Below, piece after piece: positions 18,402 to 27,658 of a stretch of 64,000 nucleotides of DNA. Origin of the DNA: Natronomonas gomsonensis (GTDB lineage Archaea; Halobacteriota; Halobacteria; Halobacteriales; Haloarculaceae); NCBI RefSeq assembly GCF_024300825.1, contig NZ_CP101323.1:2232001-2296000 (forward strand), in the 5' to 3' direction. Numbering within the stretch: the first letter of the stretch is position 1; every line of letters starts with the position of its first letter. The position numbers and the translations under genes were made by a program. The notes under the pieces were generated by a model, which was not told where the DNA came from, did no database searches, and saw only the letters and a program-made list of their open reading frames with translations.

Positions 18402-18745
18402 GAGTCGAGGAAGCGACACCCGGCGCCGAGACCGCGGTTCGAGCCATCTGCAACGCCGCGATGCTGGAACTCGACGAGGCGGTGCTGGCGGAGGCGGCGG
18501 TGCTCGTCGCCCGCGAAGACGACCGCGTGCTCGGCGCGCTCGTCCTCAACGGAACCGAAATCGACGCGGTCGCGGTCCGTCCCGGCCGCCGCGGCAGCGG
18601 TATCGGCTCGGCGCTCGTCGAAGCGGCGGCCGACCAGCGACCGGAACTGACCGCCGAATTCGACCTCGGCGTTCGCCCGTTCTACGAGTCGCTTGGCTTC
18701 GACATCGACTGCGACGGCGGGCGGTGTCGCGGGTATCTCAGATGA
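18398..18745 (+). CDS. GNAT-family N-acetyltransferase
   Basis: 115 residues. The acetyl-CoA-binding motif A is clear (IDAVAVRPGRRGSGIGSALV, the R-x2-G-x-G/A pattern), and a tyrosine near the end (FYESLGFDI) is placed as the catalytic acid in GNATs. It is short for a GNAT, about one minimal domain. It starts inside the stop of samp2 (ATGA overlap), so the two are translationally coupled. Whether it acts on SAMP2, its targets or something unrelated is unknown. Its 3' end overlaps the convergent phosphohexomutase by 8 bp. Confidence 0.82.
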   Translation: MRVEEATPGAETAVRAICNAAMLELDEAVLAEAAVLVAREDDRVLGALVLNGTEIDAVAVRPGRRGSGIGSALVEAAADQRPELTAEFDLGVRPFYESLGFDIDCDGGRCRGYLR

Positions 18746-20123
18746 GCGGCCGGACCAGTTCCGCGCCCGATTCGAGCAGTTCCTCGACGCGGTCCCTGTC
18801 GCCGGCCTCGGCGTAGACGCGGAGTTTCGGCTCCGTCCCGCTGGGGCGGACGAGCAGCCACGACCCGTCTTCGAGCACGAGTTTGAAGCCGTCGGCGGTG
18901 CCGACCGACTCGACGGCCGTCCCGGCCACGCTGTCGGGAATCGATCCGTCCAACTCGTCGAGGACGGCGGTCTTGCGCTCGTCGGGGCAGTCGACGCTGA
19001 TGCGGTCCTGAACGATGTCGCCGTGTTCGGCGCGGAGGCGGTCGAGGCGGTCGTCTAGCGACTCCTCGGCGTGGGCGGCCGCCACCAACAGGGCGACGAG
19101 GACGCCGTCTTTGTTGCGGAGGTGGCCACGGACGCCGAAGCCGCCCGACTCCTCGCCGCCGACCAGGGCGTCGAACTCGCCCATCGCCTCGGCGACCCAC
19201 TTGAACCCGACCGGCGTCTCCCGAACCGATTGGCCGTGGGCCTCGGCGACCCGGTCGACGAGGAACGTCGTCGAGACGGTTCGGACGGCGTCGCCATCGT
19301 CGGTTTCGAGCAAATAGTCGTACAGCGCGACGAACAGCCAGTTGGGGTCGACGTAGCCGCGGTCGGGCGTGACGACGCCGATACGGTCGGAGTCGCCGTC
19401 GTTGGCGACCCCGAGGTTGGCCTCGCCGTCGGTGACCCGGGTTTCGAGGTCGCGGAGGCGGGCCGCAGAGGGCTCCGGCGGCGACCCACCGAACTCTGGG
19501 TCGGCGTCGTTTCGGAGTCGGAGGACCTCGGCGCCGGCCCGCTCCAGCAGTTCGTCGGTGACGCCCCGGCCGCTGCCGTGCATGGCGTCGTGGGCGACGG
19601 TGACCCCCGAGCAGTCGGCCGAGCGGCCGTTCTTGCCTGCGAACGCCAGCGCGTGGTCGAGATACGGGTCGATGAAGTCGGATTCTTCGATGTGGCCCCA
19701 CTCGGATTCGGGAAGCGGGTCGGGCACCCGGAGGTTGTCGGCCAGCCAGTCGGTCACTCCCGGTAGGGCCGGCGCGCCATCGTCGGGAACGAACTTGATG
19801 CCGTTGTACTCTGGGGGGTTGTGGCTGGCGGTGACCTGCAGGGCGCCGTCTAACTGGCGGTCGAGGACGGTCCAGGCGACGACCGGCGTCGGCGTGTCGC
19901 GGTCGGGGATATATGCGTCGACGCCGTTGACACAGAGGACGCGACACAACTCCTCGGCGGCGTCTCGAGAGCCTTCTCGCGGGTCGTAGCCGACGGCGAC
20001 GGCGGGGTCGGCCGACCCCTCTCGTACGTAGTCGGCGACGGCTTGGCCCACGGCCCGGATGCGGGGCGTCGTGAACTCCTCGACGGTCGTCCGCCAGCCG
20101 TCGGTTCCGAACTCGATGTCCAT
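18738..20123 (-). CDS. Phosphoglucomutase/phosphomannomutase family protein
   Basis: 461 residues starting MDIEFGTDGWR, the usual N-terminus of the family; longer in-frame starts add a Ser/Arg-rich stretch and are rejected. The phosphoserine loop VTASHNPPEYNGIKF, the metal-binding GDSDRIGV, the sugar-binding GGEESGGFG and the C-terminal phosphate-binding VRPSGTEPKLRVY are all present. It interconverts hexose 1- and 6-phosphates (glucose, mannose or glucosamine), feeding nucleotide sugars for glycosylation of surface proteins. Substrate not resolvable. Confidence 0.93.
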   Translation of the reverse strand: MDIEFGTDGWRTTVEEFTTPRIRAVGQAVADYVREGSADPAVAVGYDPREGSRDAAEELCRVLCVNGVDAYIPDRDTPTPVVAWTVLDRQLDGALQVTASHNPPEYNGIKFVPDDGAPALPGVTDWLADNLRVPDPLPESEWGHIEESDFIDPYLDHALAFAGKNGRSADCSGVTVAHDAMHGSGRGVTDELLERAGAEVLRLRNDADPEFGGSPPEPSAARLRDLETRVTDGEANLGVANDGDSDRIGVVTPDRGYVDPNWLFVALYDYLLETDDGDAVRTVSTTFLVDRVAEAHGQSVRETPVGFKWVAEAMGEFDALVGGEESGGFGVRGHLRNKDGVLVALLVAAAHAEESLDDRLDRLRAEHGDIVQDRISVDCPDERKTAVLDELDGSIPDSVAGTAVESVGTADGFKLVLEDGSWLLVRPSGTEPKLRVYAEAGDRDRVEELLESGAELVRPLI

Positions 20124-20235
20124 GTCGTCGCGTCGACGCCCCAACGCAAAAACCCCGGCGTCGGCGGGACGGAGAGGGAGCGACTGCGGCGTCGAGAGAG
20201 GAGGGCTTTTGCCGGGGCGGGTCCGAACGAGAAGT

Positions 20236-21234
20236 ATGGACGCGCCGCTGTGGACCGACGAACACGCGCCCACCGTCGACGAGTTACCGCAGGCCGAGGT
20301 GCGGGACCACCTCGAACGCGTGACCGAGGAACCGATGAACCTCGTCGTCTACGGTCCACGCGGCGCCGGCAAGACCGCCGCCGTCCGCGCACTCGCCGAG
20401 GACACCCACGAAGACCCCGACAACGACTTCGTCGAAATCAACGTCGCGGACTTCTTCGGCCGGACGAAAAAGGAAATCAAGAACGACCCCCGGTTCGGCC
20501 ACTTCCTCGACGGCCGCTCGCGGCTGTCGAAACGAGACATGATAAGCCGCGTACTGAAGGAGCAGGCCGCCTATCAGCCGGTTTCGGGTGAGTTCCGGAC
20601 CATCCTCCTGGACAACGCCGAGGCGATACGCGAGGACTTCCAGCAGTCGCTGCGGCGGATAATGGAACAGCACTACGAGGCGACGCAGTTCGTCATCGCC
20701 ACCCGCCAACCGTCGAAACTCATCCCGCCAATCGAGTCGCGGTGTTTCCCGATTCCAATGCGTTCGCCGACCCACGACGAGACGGTCGAGGTGTTGGAAC
20801 GCATCGTCGACCGAGAGGGCGTCGACTACGACGCCGACGGCATCGAGTACGTCGCGGGCTACGGCGACGGCGACCTCCGGAAGGCCATCCTCGGCGCTCA
20901 GACGACCTACGAGGCCGAAGACGAGGTGACGATGCAGGCTGCCTACGACGCGTTGGGCGACGTGGGAATGCGCGAGGAGTTGACTGACATCCTCGCCGAC
21001 GCCGATGCCGGGGAGTTCGAGGACGCCCGCAAGGGGTTGGACGAACTGCTGTACGACGAGGGGTTCGACGGCGAGGAGGTCCTCAGGGAGTTCCTCGCCG
21101 CCGCCCGGAGTCGCTACGAGGGCCGACAGTCGGCCCGCGTCCACGAACTCGCGGGCGAAATCGACCTCGAAATGTCCGAGGGGAACGCCGATAGGGTCCA
21201 CCTCGGGCGATTGCTCGCCGAGTTGGGACGGTAG
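20236..21234 (+). CDS. rfcC: Second RFC small-subunit-like clamp loader ATPase
   Basis: 332 residues, start ATG 20236. AAA+ fold with Walker A YGPRGAGKT. Walker B reads ILLDNAEAI instead of the usual LDEAD, and sensor 1 reads IATRQPSKLI where RFC small subunits have SCNYSSQII. The arginine-finger ESRC motif is retained (PPIESRCF). Haloarchaea carry a divergent second small RFC subunit, so this probably joins the rfcS product and a large subunit (not here) in the clamp loader. It may bind ATP with little hydrolysis. Followed two bases later by a phosphatase gene. Confidence 0.88.
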   Translation: MDAPLWTDEHAPTVDELPQAEVRDHLERVTEEPMNLVVYGPRGAGKTAAVRALAEDTHEDPDNDFVEINVADFFGRTKKEIKNDPRFGHFLDGRSRLSKRDMISRVLKEQAAYQPVSGEFRTILLDNAEAIREDFQQSLRRIMEQHYEATQFVIATRQPSKLIPPIESRCFPIPMRSPTHDETVEVLERIVDREGVDYDADGIEYVAGYGDGDLRKAILGAQTTYEAEDEVTMQAAYDALGDVGMREELTDILADADAGEFEDARKGLDELLYDEGFDGEEVLREFLAAARSRYEGRQSARVHELAGEIDLEMSEGNADRVHLGRLLAELGR

Positions 21235-21236
21235 CG

Positions 21237-21716
21237 ATGCCCAACTTCGCGCCCGTCGCACCCGAAACGCCGGTGTACGGCATCTGCCGACCGGGCCATC
21301 TCGGCGGCGGACTCGACGACTGGGCGGCCACGCTGGACAGTGCTGGCGTCAGCAGTGTGCTCTGCCTGCTCTCCTCGGCGGAGGCGACCCGATGGGGCCT
21401 CCCCGACGCCTACGCCGACCGCTTCGAGACGGCCCACGTCCCGATTCGCGAACGACACCTCCCGGATGAATCGACGCTCCGGTCGGCGCTGGGGGCGATT
21501 CGAGACGCAGACGACGCCGGCGAGACTGTCGCCGTTCACTGCAACGCCGGTCTCGGACGCACCGGCGTCGTCGCCGCGGCGTGGCTCACTCAGGAGTGCG
21601 GCTACGACCCCCACGAAGCCGTCGAAACCGTCCGCGAGGCCGGCCGAGCGCCGCGGGAAGCAGTTCGCTGTGGCAACGCGACCGAGGCGGAACTGCTCGA
21701 ATTGCTCGCCCCGTAA
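21237..21716 (+). CDS. Dual-specificity (tyrosine-type) protein phosphatase
   Basis: 159 residues. The signature C102-x5-R108 loop (HCNAGLGRTGVVAAAWL) is intact, and an upstream aspartate-containing segment (ERHLPDESTL) could give the general acid. The fold is that of small DSP/cyclin-dependent-kinase-inhibitor-3-like phosphatases. It begins two bases after the RFC stop codon, so it is cotranscribed. Substrate unknown; such enzymes may act on phosphotyrosine, phosphoserine or small phosphates. Confidence 0.88.
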   Translation: MPNFAPVAPETPVYGICRPGHLGGGLDDWAATLDSAGVSSVLCLLSSAEATRWGLPDAYADRFETAHVPIRERHLPDESTLRSALGAIRDADDAGETVAVHCNAGLGRTGVVAAAWLTQECGYDPHEAVETVREAGRAPREAVRCGNATEAELLELLAP

Positions 21717-21768
21717 GCGCTCACACCCAAGCGAACGGTTTTTGGGCGAACCAACCCGACGCTACTGC

Positions 21769-23343
21769 ATGACAGACGACGACGCCCACGAGGAAGCGAC
21801 GCCCCCACGGACGGACGGCGGGGCGACAGGTGCCGACGAGACGGCCCTCGACCCGTGGGGGTCCTCGACCGTCGACGACTACCGGAACCTCTTCGAGGAG
21901 TTCGGCATCGAGGAGTTCGACGACGTGCTGCCGGAGGTGCCGAACCCCCACTACCTGATGCGTCGGGGCGTCATCTTCGGCCACCGCGACTACCGACCGG
22001 TCGCCGAGGCGATGGTCAACGACGAACCCTTCGCCGCGCTGTCGGGATTCATGCCGACCGGCGACCCCCACATCGGCCACAAACTCGTCTTCGACGAGAT
22101 AATCTGGCACCAACAGCAGGGCGGCGACGCCTACGGCCTCATCGCCGACCTCGAAGCCCACTCCGCCCGCGGGATTCCGTGGGACGAAATCGACGAACAC
22201 GCCGAGAGCTACCTGCTGTCGCTGCTCGCGTTGGGCTTCGACCCCGAGGAGGGCGAACTGTACCGCCAATCGGAAAACGAGGAACTGCGCAACCTCGCCT
22301 TCGAACTCGGCTCGAAGGCCCGGTTCGCGGAGTTCGAAGGCATCTACGGCTTCGACGGCGAGACCTCGGTGTCCCACATGCAGTCGGTCGTCACCCAGAT
22401 GGCCGACATCCTCTATCCGCAACTGGAGGAGCCGAAACCGACCGTCATCCCCGTCGGCCCCGACCAGGACCCCCACGTTCGACTGGCGCGTGACCTCGCG
22501 ACCCGGATGCGCTTCTTCAAGGTGAGCGAAGCCTACGCCAGTTTCGAGTTGGAAGACGACGAGCGCGCGCTGGTCGCGGAGGCCTACGAGGCGCTGACTG
22601 GCGAACGTGGCGGCGGCCACGCCGACGACCCCGACGCCGATGTTCGCTGTGTCGAGGCCGCCGAGTGGCTCGAAGCCGAGGCGCCCGACTCGACGGCGCT
22701 GTGGGACACCGTCGAGACGCTGAAGGCCGGCGGGAAAGAGCCACTCCGCCCCCGGGTTCGGTTCTTCGACCGCAACGCGACCGACGACGCCTTCGAGGCG
22801 CTTATCGAGGCCATCGACGGCGAAAAGCGCGTCTACGAGGGCCACATCGACAGTTTCGACCTCGACCGCGAGGAGGCCGAGGAACTCGCCCGCGAAATCG
22901 AAGTCGACAACGGCGGCTACGGCTTCGTCCCGCCGTCGTCCATCTATCACCGCTTCATGACCGGCCTCACGGGCGGAAAGATGTCCTCGTCGGACCCCGC
23001 ATCCCACATCAGCCTACTCGACGACCCCGAGGACGGCTACGACAAGGTGAAGGCGGCGACGACCGGCGGCCGCGAAACCGCCGAAAAGCAGCGCGAGTTG
23101 GGCGGGAAGGCCGACGAGTGTCCCGTCTACGAGTTGTACGCCTACCTGCTCGCAAACGACGACGACGAACTCGCCACCGAGGTGTACGAGGAGTGCGTCG
23201 GCGGCGAACGGCTCTGTGGCGGCTGTAAGGAGCAGGCTGCCGAGTTGATGGAGGCGTTCCTCGAAGACCACCAAGAGAAACGCGAGGAGGCAAAGGAACT
23301 GCTGGCGGACCTCGACATCGAGTTGGAGAGCAGCAGGAAGTAG
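21769..23343 (+). CDS. trpS: Tryptophanyl-tRNA synthetase
   Basis: 524 residues from MTDDDAHEEATPP; an acidic tail of about 35 residues precedes the conserved part. Class I motifs: HIGH as DPHIGHK and KMSKS as GGKMSSSD. Long insertions between the Rossmann halves (ADDPDADVRCVEAAEWLEAE) are a feature of haloarchaeal TrpRS. The C-terminal region has a Cys group (ECVGGERLCGGCKEQ). The enzyme attaches Trp to tRNA-Trp. Followed by uvrC with a 54-bp gap on the same strand. Confidence 0.95.
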   Translation: MTDDDAHEEATPPRTDGGATGADETALDPWGSSTVDDYRNLFEEFGIEEFDDVLPEVPNPHYLMRRGVIFGHRDYRPVAEAMVNDEPFAALSGFMPTGDPHIGHKLVFDEIIWHQQQGGDAYGLIADLEAHSARGIPWDEIDEHAESYLLSLLALGFDPEEGELYRQSENEELRNLAFELGSKARFAEFEGIYGFDGETSVSHMQSVVTQMADILYPQLEEPKPTVIPVGPDQDPHVRLARDLATRMRFFKVSEAYASFELEDDERALVAEAYEALTGERGGGHADDPDADVRCVEAAEWLEAEAPDSTALWDTVETLKAGGKEPLRPRVRFFDRNATDDAFEALIEAIDGEKRVYEGHIDSFDLDREEAEELAREIEVDNGGYGFVPPSSIYHRFMTGLTGGKMSSSDPASHISLLDDPEDGYDKVKAATTGGRETAEKQRELGGKADECPVYELYAYLLANDDDELATEVYEECVGGERLCGGCKEQAAELMEAFLEDHQEKREEAKELLADLDIELESSRK

Positions 23344-23397
23344 TCGAGAGAAGTTCCCTAACGTCATTCTGATACCGCTCGGTGCCCAACGGCGGGT

Positions 23398-25128
23398 ATG
23401 GACGCGGCCGCGGTGCGTGAGCGCGCCGGTGAATTACCCCGAGAGCCCGGGGTGTATCTCTTCGAAGCCGGCGAGTCGGTGCTGTACGTCGGCAAGGCGG
23501 TCGATTTGCGGAGTCGAGTTCGTTCCTACGCCGACCCCCGCGGCGAACGTATCCGACGGATGGTCGACGCCGCCGAAGGCGTCGACTTCGCGGTCACCGA
23601 CACCGAGACCCAGGCGCTGCTGTTGGAGGCGAACCTCATCAAGCGCCACCAGCCGCGGTACAACGTCCGCCTGAAGGACGACAAATCCTATCCGCTGGTG
23701 CAGTTGACCGACCACGCGTTCCCGCGCATCGAAGTGACACGCGACCCCGACGACGGCGCGACCGTCTTCGGGCCGTTCACGAACAAGGGCCGCGTCGAGA
23801 CGGTGCTGAAGGCCCTCCGGGAGACCTACGGCCTTCGGGGGTGTTCGGACCACAAGTACGCCGGCCGCGAGCGGCCCTGTCTCGACTACGAGATGGGACT
23901 GTGTACGGCGCCCTGTACCGACGAGATATCTGCGGAAGACTACGCCGCTGACACCGAATCAGTCGTCCGGTTCCTCGAAGGCGAGACGGGCGTCCTCGCC
24001 GAACCGCTTCGTCGTGAGATGGAGGCCGCCGCCGAAGCGGAAGCCTTCGAGCGGGCCGCGGCGCTCCGGGACAAACTCGACGCCGTCGAGGCGTTCCACG
24101 AGGGCGGCGGCGACGCGGTGACGACTCGCGACGAACGTGTCGTCGACGTCCTCGGCGTGGCAGTCGAGGGCGAGCGGGCGACCGTCGCCCGCCTCCACAG
24201 CGAAGACGGCAAGCTAGTCGACCGAACGCGCCACCGCGTCGACGCCCCGGAGGACGAAGACCGCATTGCAGCGGTGCTTTCGGCGTTCGTCCCGCAGTTC
24301 TACGCCGACCGGCCGCTGCCCGACGTGCTGTTGTTGCCCGAACGACACGGCGATTCGGACCTCGACCGCTGGCTGGACGCGGAGGGCGTCTCGGTCCGGG
24401 TTCCGGGGGCGGGCCGGGAGGCGACGCTCGTGGAGTTGGCGCTGAAGAACGCCCGCCGGAAGGCGGGTGAAGTCGACGCCGCGAGCGCACTCTCCCGCCG
24501 ACTCGGCATCGACCGCCCGGAACGCATCGAAGGGTTCGACGTGAGCCACGCCCACGGAAAGGCCGTCGTCGGCAGCGACGTGACGTTCGTCGAGGGGTCG
24601 CCGGAGAAGGCCGACTACCGCCGGAAGAAACTCGAGGAAACCAACGACGACTACGCGAACATGCGCGAACTGGTGCAGTGGCGAGCCGAACGGGCCGTCG
24701 AGGGACGTGACGACCGCCCGGACCCCGAGTTGCTCCTCATCGACGGCGGCGATGGGCAACTCGGTGCGGCACGGGACGCCCTCTCGGAGACGGGTTGGGA
24801 CGTGCCCGCCGTCGCCCTCGCCAAGGAGGAGGAACTCGTGGTGACGGCGGACGGCGTCGAAGACTGGGACGACGATGACCCCGCGTTGCACCTGCTCCAG
24901 CGCATCCGCGACGAAGCCCACCGGTTCGCCGTCCAATACCACCAGACCGTCCGCGACGAGGTATCGACGCCGCTGGACGAGGTGCCCGGCGTCGGCCCCG
25001 AGTTGCGGAAGCGACTGCTCCGACGCTTCGGGAGCGTCGGCGGCATCCGGGCGGCCTCCCGAACCGAACTGGCGAACGTCGACGGCGTCGGCGAGGCGAC
25101 CGCCGCGGCAATCGACCGCGCACTGTGA
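23398..25128 (+). CDS. uvrC: Excinuclease ABC subunit C
   Basis: 576 residues. The N-terminal GIY-YIG nuclease domain ([20 protein letters not shown]) makes the 3' incision. The Cys group [20 protein letters not shown] is a UvrC hallmark. A UVR motif (about 200-230) binds UvrB. The RNase H-like domain ([31 protein letters not shown]) makes the 5' incision, and the C-terminal helix-hairpin-helix ([19 protein letters not shown]) contacts DNA. It acts with UvrA and UvrB, encoded elsewhere. Confidence 0.96.
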   Translation: MDAAAVRERAGELPREPGVYLFEAGESVLYVGKAVDLRSRVRSYADPRGERIRRMVDAAEGVDFAVTDTETQALLLEANLIKRHQPRYNVRLKDDKSYPLVQLTDHAFPRIEVTRDPDDGATVFGPFTNKGRVETVLKALRETYGLRGCSDHKYAGRERPCLDYEMGLCTAPCTDEISAEDYAADTESVVRFLEGETGVLAEPLRREMEAAAEAEAFERAAALRDKLDAVEAFHEGGGDAVTTRDERVVDVLGVAVEGERATVARLHSEDGKLVDRTRHRVDAPEDEDRIAAVLSAFVPQFYADRPLPDVLLLPERHGDSDLDRWLDAEGVSVRVPGAGREATLVELALKNARRKAGEVDAASALSRRLGIDRPERIEGFDVSHAHGKAVVGSDVTFVEGSPEKADYRRKKLEETNDDYANMRELVQWRAERAVEGRDDRPDPELLLIDGGDGQLGAARDALSETGWDVPAVALAKEEELVVTADGVEDWDDDDPALHLLQRIRDEAHRFAVQYHQTVRDEVSTPLDEVPGVGPELRKRLLRRFGSVGGIRAASRTELANVDGVGEATAAAIDRAL

Positions 25129-25185
25129 CGGCGATTGGGTCCGAACGGCTCCAAAGCTTATTCCCTTGCGTTCTGAACGGCCCGC

Positions 25186-25848
25186 ATGGCACTCGTAGAC
25201 ATCGGCCTGTTGCTCGTCGGTCTCGTGTTGGTGTTCTTCGGCGCGGCGCTTTCGGTGTACGCCGTCTCGTTGCTCGGCTTCCTCATCGGGGCCGGCGGCG
25301 GCTACGTCCTCGCCCCCACCGTCCTCGGCGCCTTCGGCGCGCAGGGACTCGTCGGCTTCGCGGTGGCGGTCATCGTCGGCGGCCTCCTCGGTGCGGCGCT
25401 GTCCTACGTCGCGTTGTCGTTCGCGACGGCCATCCCGTCGTTCGTCGTCGGCGCCTACATCGGTCTGTACGTTATCACGCCGGTGTTCACCGAGGGCGGC
25501 CTGATTCGGTATCTCGTCGCCGTCGTCGCCGGCATCGCCGGCGCCGTCCTCGGGTTCACGCTGACGAAGTTCGCGCTCGTGTTCATCACCTCCTTCGTCG
25601 GCGCGGCGCTGGCCTCCGGCGCGGTGACCGTGGCGAACCTGACTGCGGCACGCGATGCGTTCTCGCCGGAGCCGATTCTCTTCGACCCGCTGGCGACGAC
25701 GCCCCTCGTCGGCTTCGAGGTGCCGCTGTTCGGCGTTCTGTTCGTCCTCGGCATCCTCTCGCAGGTGGGACTGTTCCAACTCGGGTGGGTCGCCAAGATA
25801 GCGACGGTCCTCCCGGGCGTCGGGAGCGTCGTCGGCGACGACGAGTAG
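25186..25848 (+). CDS. Polytopic membrane protein, DUF4203/TMEM198-like
   Basis: 220 residues with about seven hydrophobic Gly/Ala/Val-rich segments (LLLVGLVLVFFGAALSVYAV, LVGFAVAVIVGGLLGAALSY, YLVAVVAGIAGAVLGFTLTK). The spacing and glycine content fit DUF4203/TMEM198-type membrane proteins. No transport motif or catalytic residue is visible. An Asp/Glu-only tail (VVGDDE) ends it. It stands alone between uvrC and the reductase gene. Confidence 0.72.
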   Translation: MALVDIGLLLVGLVLVFFGAALSVYAVSLLGFLIGAGGGYVLAPTVLGAFGAQGLVGFAVAVIVGGLLGAALSYVALSFATAIPSFVVGAYIGLYVITPVFTEGGLIRYLVAVVAGIAGAVLGFTLTKFALVFITSFVGAALASGAVTVANLTAARDAFSPEPILFDPLATTPLVGFEVPLFGVLFVLGILSQVGLFQLGWVAKIATVLPGVGSVVGDDE

Positions 25849-25893
25849 CACCGTCCCGGAGGGTATTTCCTCGCGGAACCCCCTCTCGAAGAC

Positions 25894-27048
25894 ATGTACG
25901 ATTTCGTCGTCGTCGGTGCCGGCCCCGCAGGGTCGCGGTTCGCCCGCTCGGCCGCCGAGTCCGGCCACGACGTGTTGGTGCTCGAGTCCGGCGAAATCGG
26001 GCGACCGCTGGCCTGTTCGGGCCACGTGAGTCTCGACATCTGGGACTTTCTCCCCGGCGAGGACGACCGACGGGAGTCCTCGGAATCGCGAGCGGTAAAC
26101 GACGAGCGAAGCGAAGCGAGCGCCGCGAGCGCCCACGATGACCTCTTCCAGAACGACATCTACGGGGCGCGGTTTCATCTCGGCGGCGCCGACAGCGAGG
26201 CCCACACCTTCTACAAGGACGAACCGGTGTCGAACGCCATCGACCGAGTCGGGCTGGACAAGACGCTCGCCGAATGCGCCGAGCAGGCAGGCGCCGAAGT
26301 CCGGGACGGCTACACCGTCACCGATGTCGAGGAGCAACCGGGGCGTGTCGAAGTGACCGCGAAAGGACCGGACGGCGTCGAATCCTTCGAGTGTCGCATC
26401 GTCGCCGGCGCCGACGGCCCTCGCTCGCGAGTCCGTCAGGAGGTCGGCCTGCCGGAACCCGAGGAACTGCTCCACGGCGTGTTGGGCTTCGATTTCGAAC
26501 CCGACGACGCGGACTACGTCGACGTCCACCTCACCGTCCCGCGGTTCTTCGCGTGGCGGATTCCCCGCGGCGAGGCCGGCGTCGAGTACGGACTGGCCGT
26601 CTCGCCGGGCGACGACGCCCCCGGACGCTTCGAGGAACTGCTTGAGGACTACGGCGTCGAGTTGGACGAACGCTGTTCGGGCGCCATCCCAATCGGACCG
26701 CCCGAGCGGACGGTCGGCAAGCGGAGTTTCCTGGTCGGCGACGCCGCCGCCCAGACGAAACCGTTCACTGGCGGCGGCATCATCTACGGAATGCGCGCCG
26801 CCGACATCGCCGCCCGCGAAATCGACCCCGAACAGCCCGCGACGCTGGAGAGCTACGAGACGGCCTGGCGCGAGGAGTTGGCCGGCGACCAACGTCTCGG
26901 GAAACTGATTCGGGCGGGCTACTCGATGCCGAAGCCGGTGCAGAAAGCGGGGATGAAGGCGTTCTCCGGTGAAATCGGGGTCCACATGGACCGACCGACA
27001 TCGCTGTTTTCGAAGGCACAACTCCGCGCGCTGCTTTCGTGGAACTAA
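25894..27048 (+). CDS. Geranylgeranyl reductase family flavoprotein
   Basis: 384 residues. The FAD-binding GAGPAG motif opens the protein (FVVVGAGPAGSRFA), and the second FAD motif GDAAAQTKPFTGGGIIYGM is characteristic of archaeal geranylgeranyl/digeranylgeranylglycerophospholipid reductases, which saturate the isoprenoid chains of membrane lipids. CSGHVSL sits in the place of the family's substrate-site Cys motif. Residues about 57-80 are an unusual Ser/Glu/Arg stretch encoded by GAGC-type repeats that looks inserted. Several paralogues exist in haloarchaea, so the exact substrate is open. Confidence 0.85.
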   Translation: MYDFVVVGAGPAGSRFARSAAESGHDVLVLESGEIGRPLACSGHVSLDIWDFLPGEDDRRESSESRAVNDERSEASAASAHDDLFQNDIYGARFHLGGADSEAHTFYKDEPVSNAIDRVGLDKTLAECAEQAGAEVRDGYTVTDVEEQPGRVEVTAKGPDGVESFECRIVAGADGPRSRVRQEVGLPEPEELLHGVLGFDFEPDDADYVDVHLTVPRFFAWRIPRGEAGVEYGLAVSPGDDAPGRFEELLEDYGVELDERCSGAIPIGPPERTVGKRSFLVGDAAAQTKPFTGGGIIYGMRAADIAAREIDPEQPATLESYETAWREELAGDQRLGKLIRAGYSMPKPVQKAGMKAFSGEIGVHMDRPTSLFSKAQLRALLSWN

Positions 27049-27073
27049 TCCCCGACGACGACCTACGACGGCT

Positions 27074-27658
27074 ATGACCACGACCGACGGCACCTCCCCG
27101 CGGACCGAGGGGCCGTTCCGCCTGCTGCCGGGACGAACCGACGACGAGTGGCTGTTGCTCGACGCCGAGTCGGCGGACCCGACGTACGTTCCTCGCGAGG
27201 CGCTGCCCGACGACGCCGTCGTCGGCAACTGCATCGACGCCGACATCTCCTGGGACGGCGAAGACCCGGTCGTCGAGTCGGCGACAATCGAGACGACAAC
27301 GACCGTCGAGTTCGTCCGGACGGAGGCGGTCATCTTCGAGGCCGCCCAGAACTGTTTCGAGGCGGCCCGCGCCGAGGGCGAGGCGATGAACTCGCGAGTC
27401 ACCTACAACACGGACAACGAGGCAAACGGCGTCCTCTACACCTTCGCCGAGCAGGCCGGCAGTCGCGACCTCTTCGAGGAGTTCCGTGACGGCCTGAAGC
27501 CGCTGGAGCCGCTTATCGCCCGCGCGGCCCAACCGGAGGAAGTCGACCCGCCGTTTTCGGTGTTCGTCATCGACCCCGAGGAGCCGTTCGTCGTCGTCTA
27601 CATCGTCCTCGACCCCGACGGGTTGCTGGACGAGACGGTCCGAGATACGTACCTCTAG
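27074..27658 (+). CDS. Conserved haloarchaeal protein, unknown function
   Basis: 194 residues, acidic and soluble, starting MTTTDGTSPRTEGPFRLLPG. It has no metal-binding motif or membrane segment; the hydrophobic C-terminal strands (PPFSVFVIDPEEPFVVVYIVL) suggest an alpha/beta fold. It resembles uncharacterised haloarchaea-only proteins (possibly the DUF6663 group; low certainty). It lies 25 bp after the flavoprotein on the same strand, and its stop overlaps the stop of the convergent DUF1028 gene. Confidence 0.65.
   Translation: MTTTDGTSPRTEGPFRLLPGRTDDEWLLLDAESADPTYVPREALPDDAVVGNCIDADISWDGEDPVVESATIETTTTVEFVRTEAVIFEAAQNCFEAARAEGEAMNSRVTYNTDNEANGVLYTFAEQAGSRDLFEEFRDGLKPLEPLIARAAQPEEVDPPFSVFVIDPEEPFVVVYIVLDPDGLLDETVRDTYL

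Noticed and set aside
24214-27402. A 1062-codon open frame on the minus strand across uvrC and the flavoprotein gene
   Set aside because: It runs antisense to two well-supported genes, shows no protein motif, and long antisense frames are normal in GC-rich DNA.
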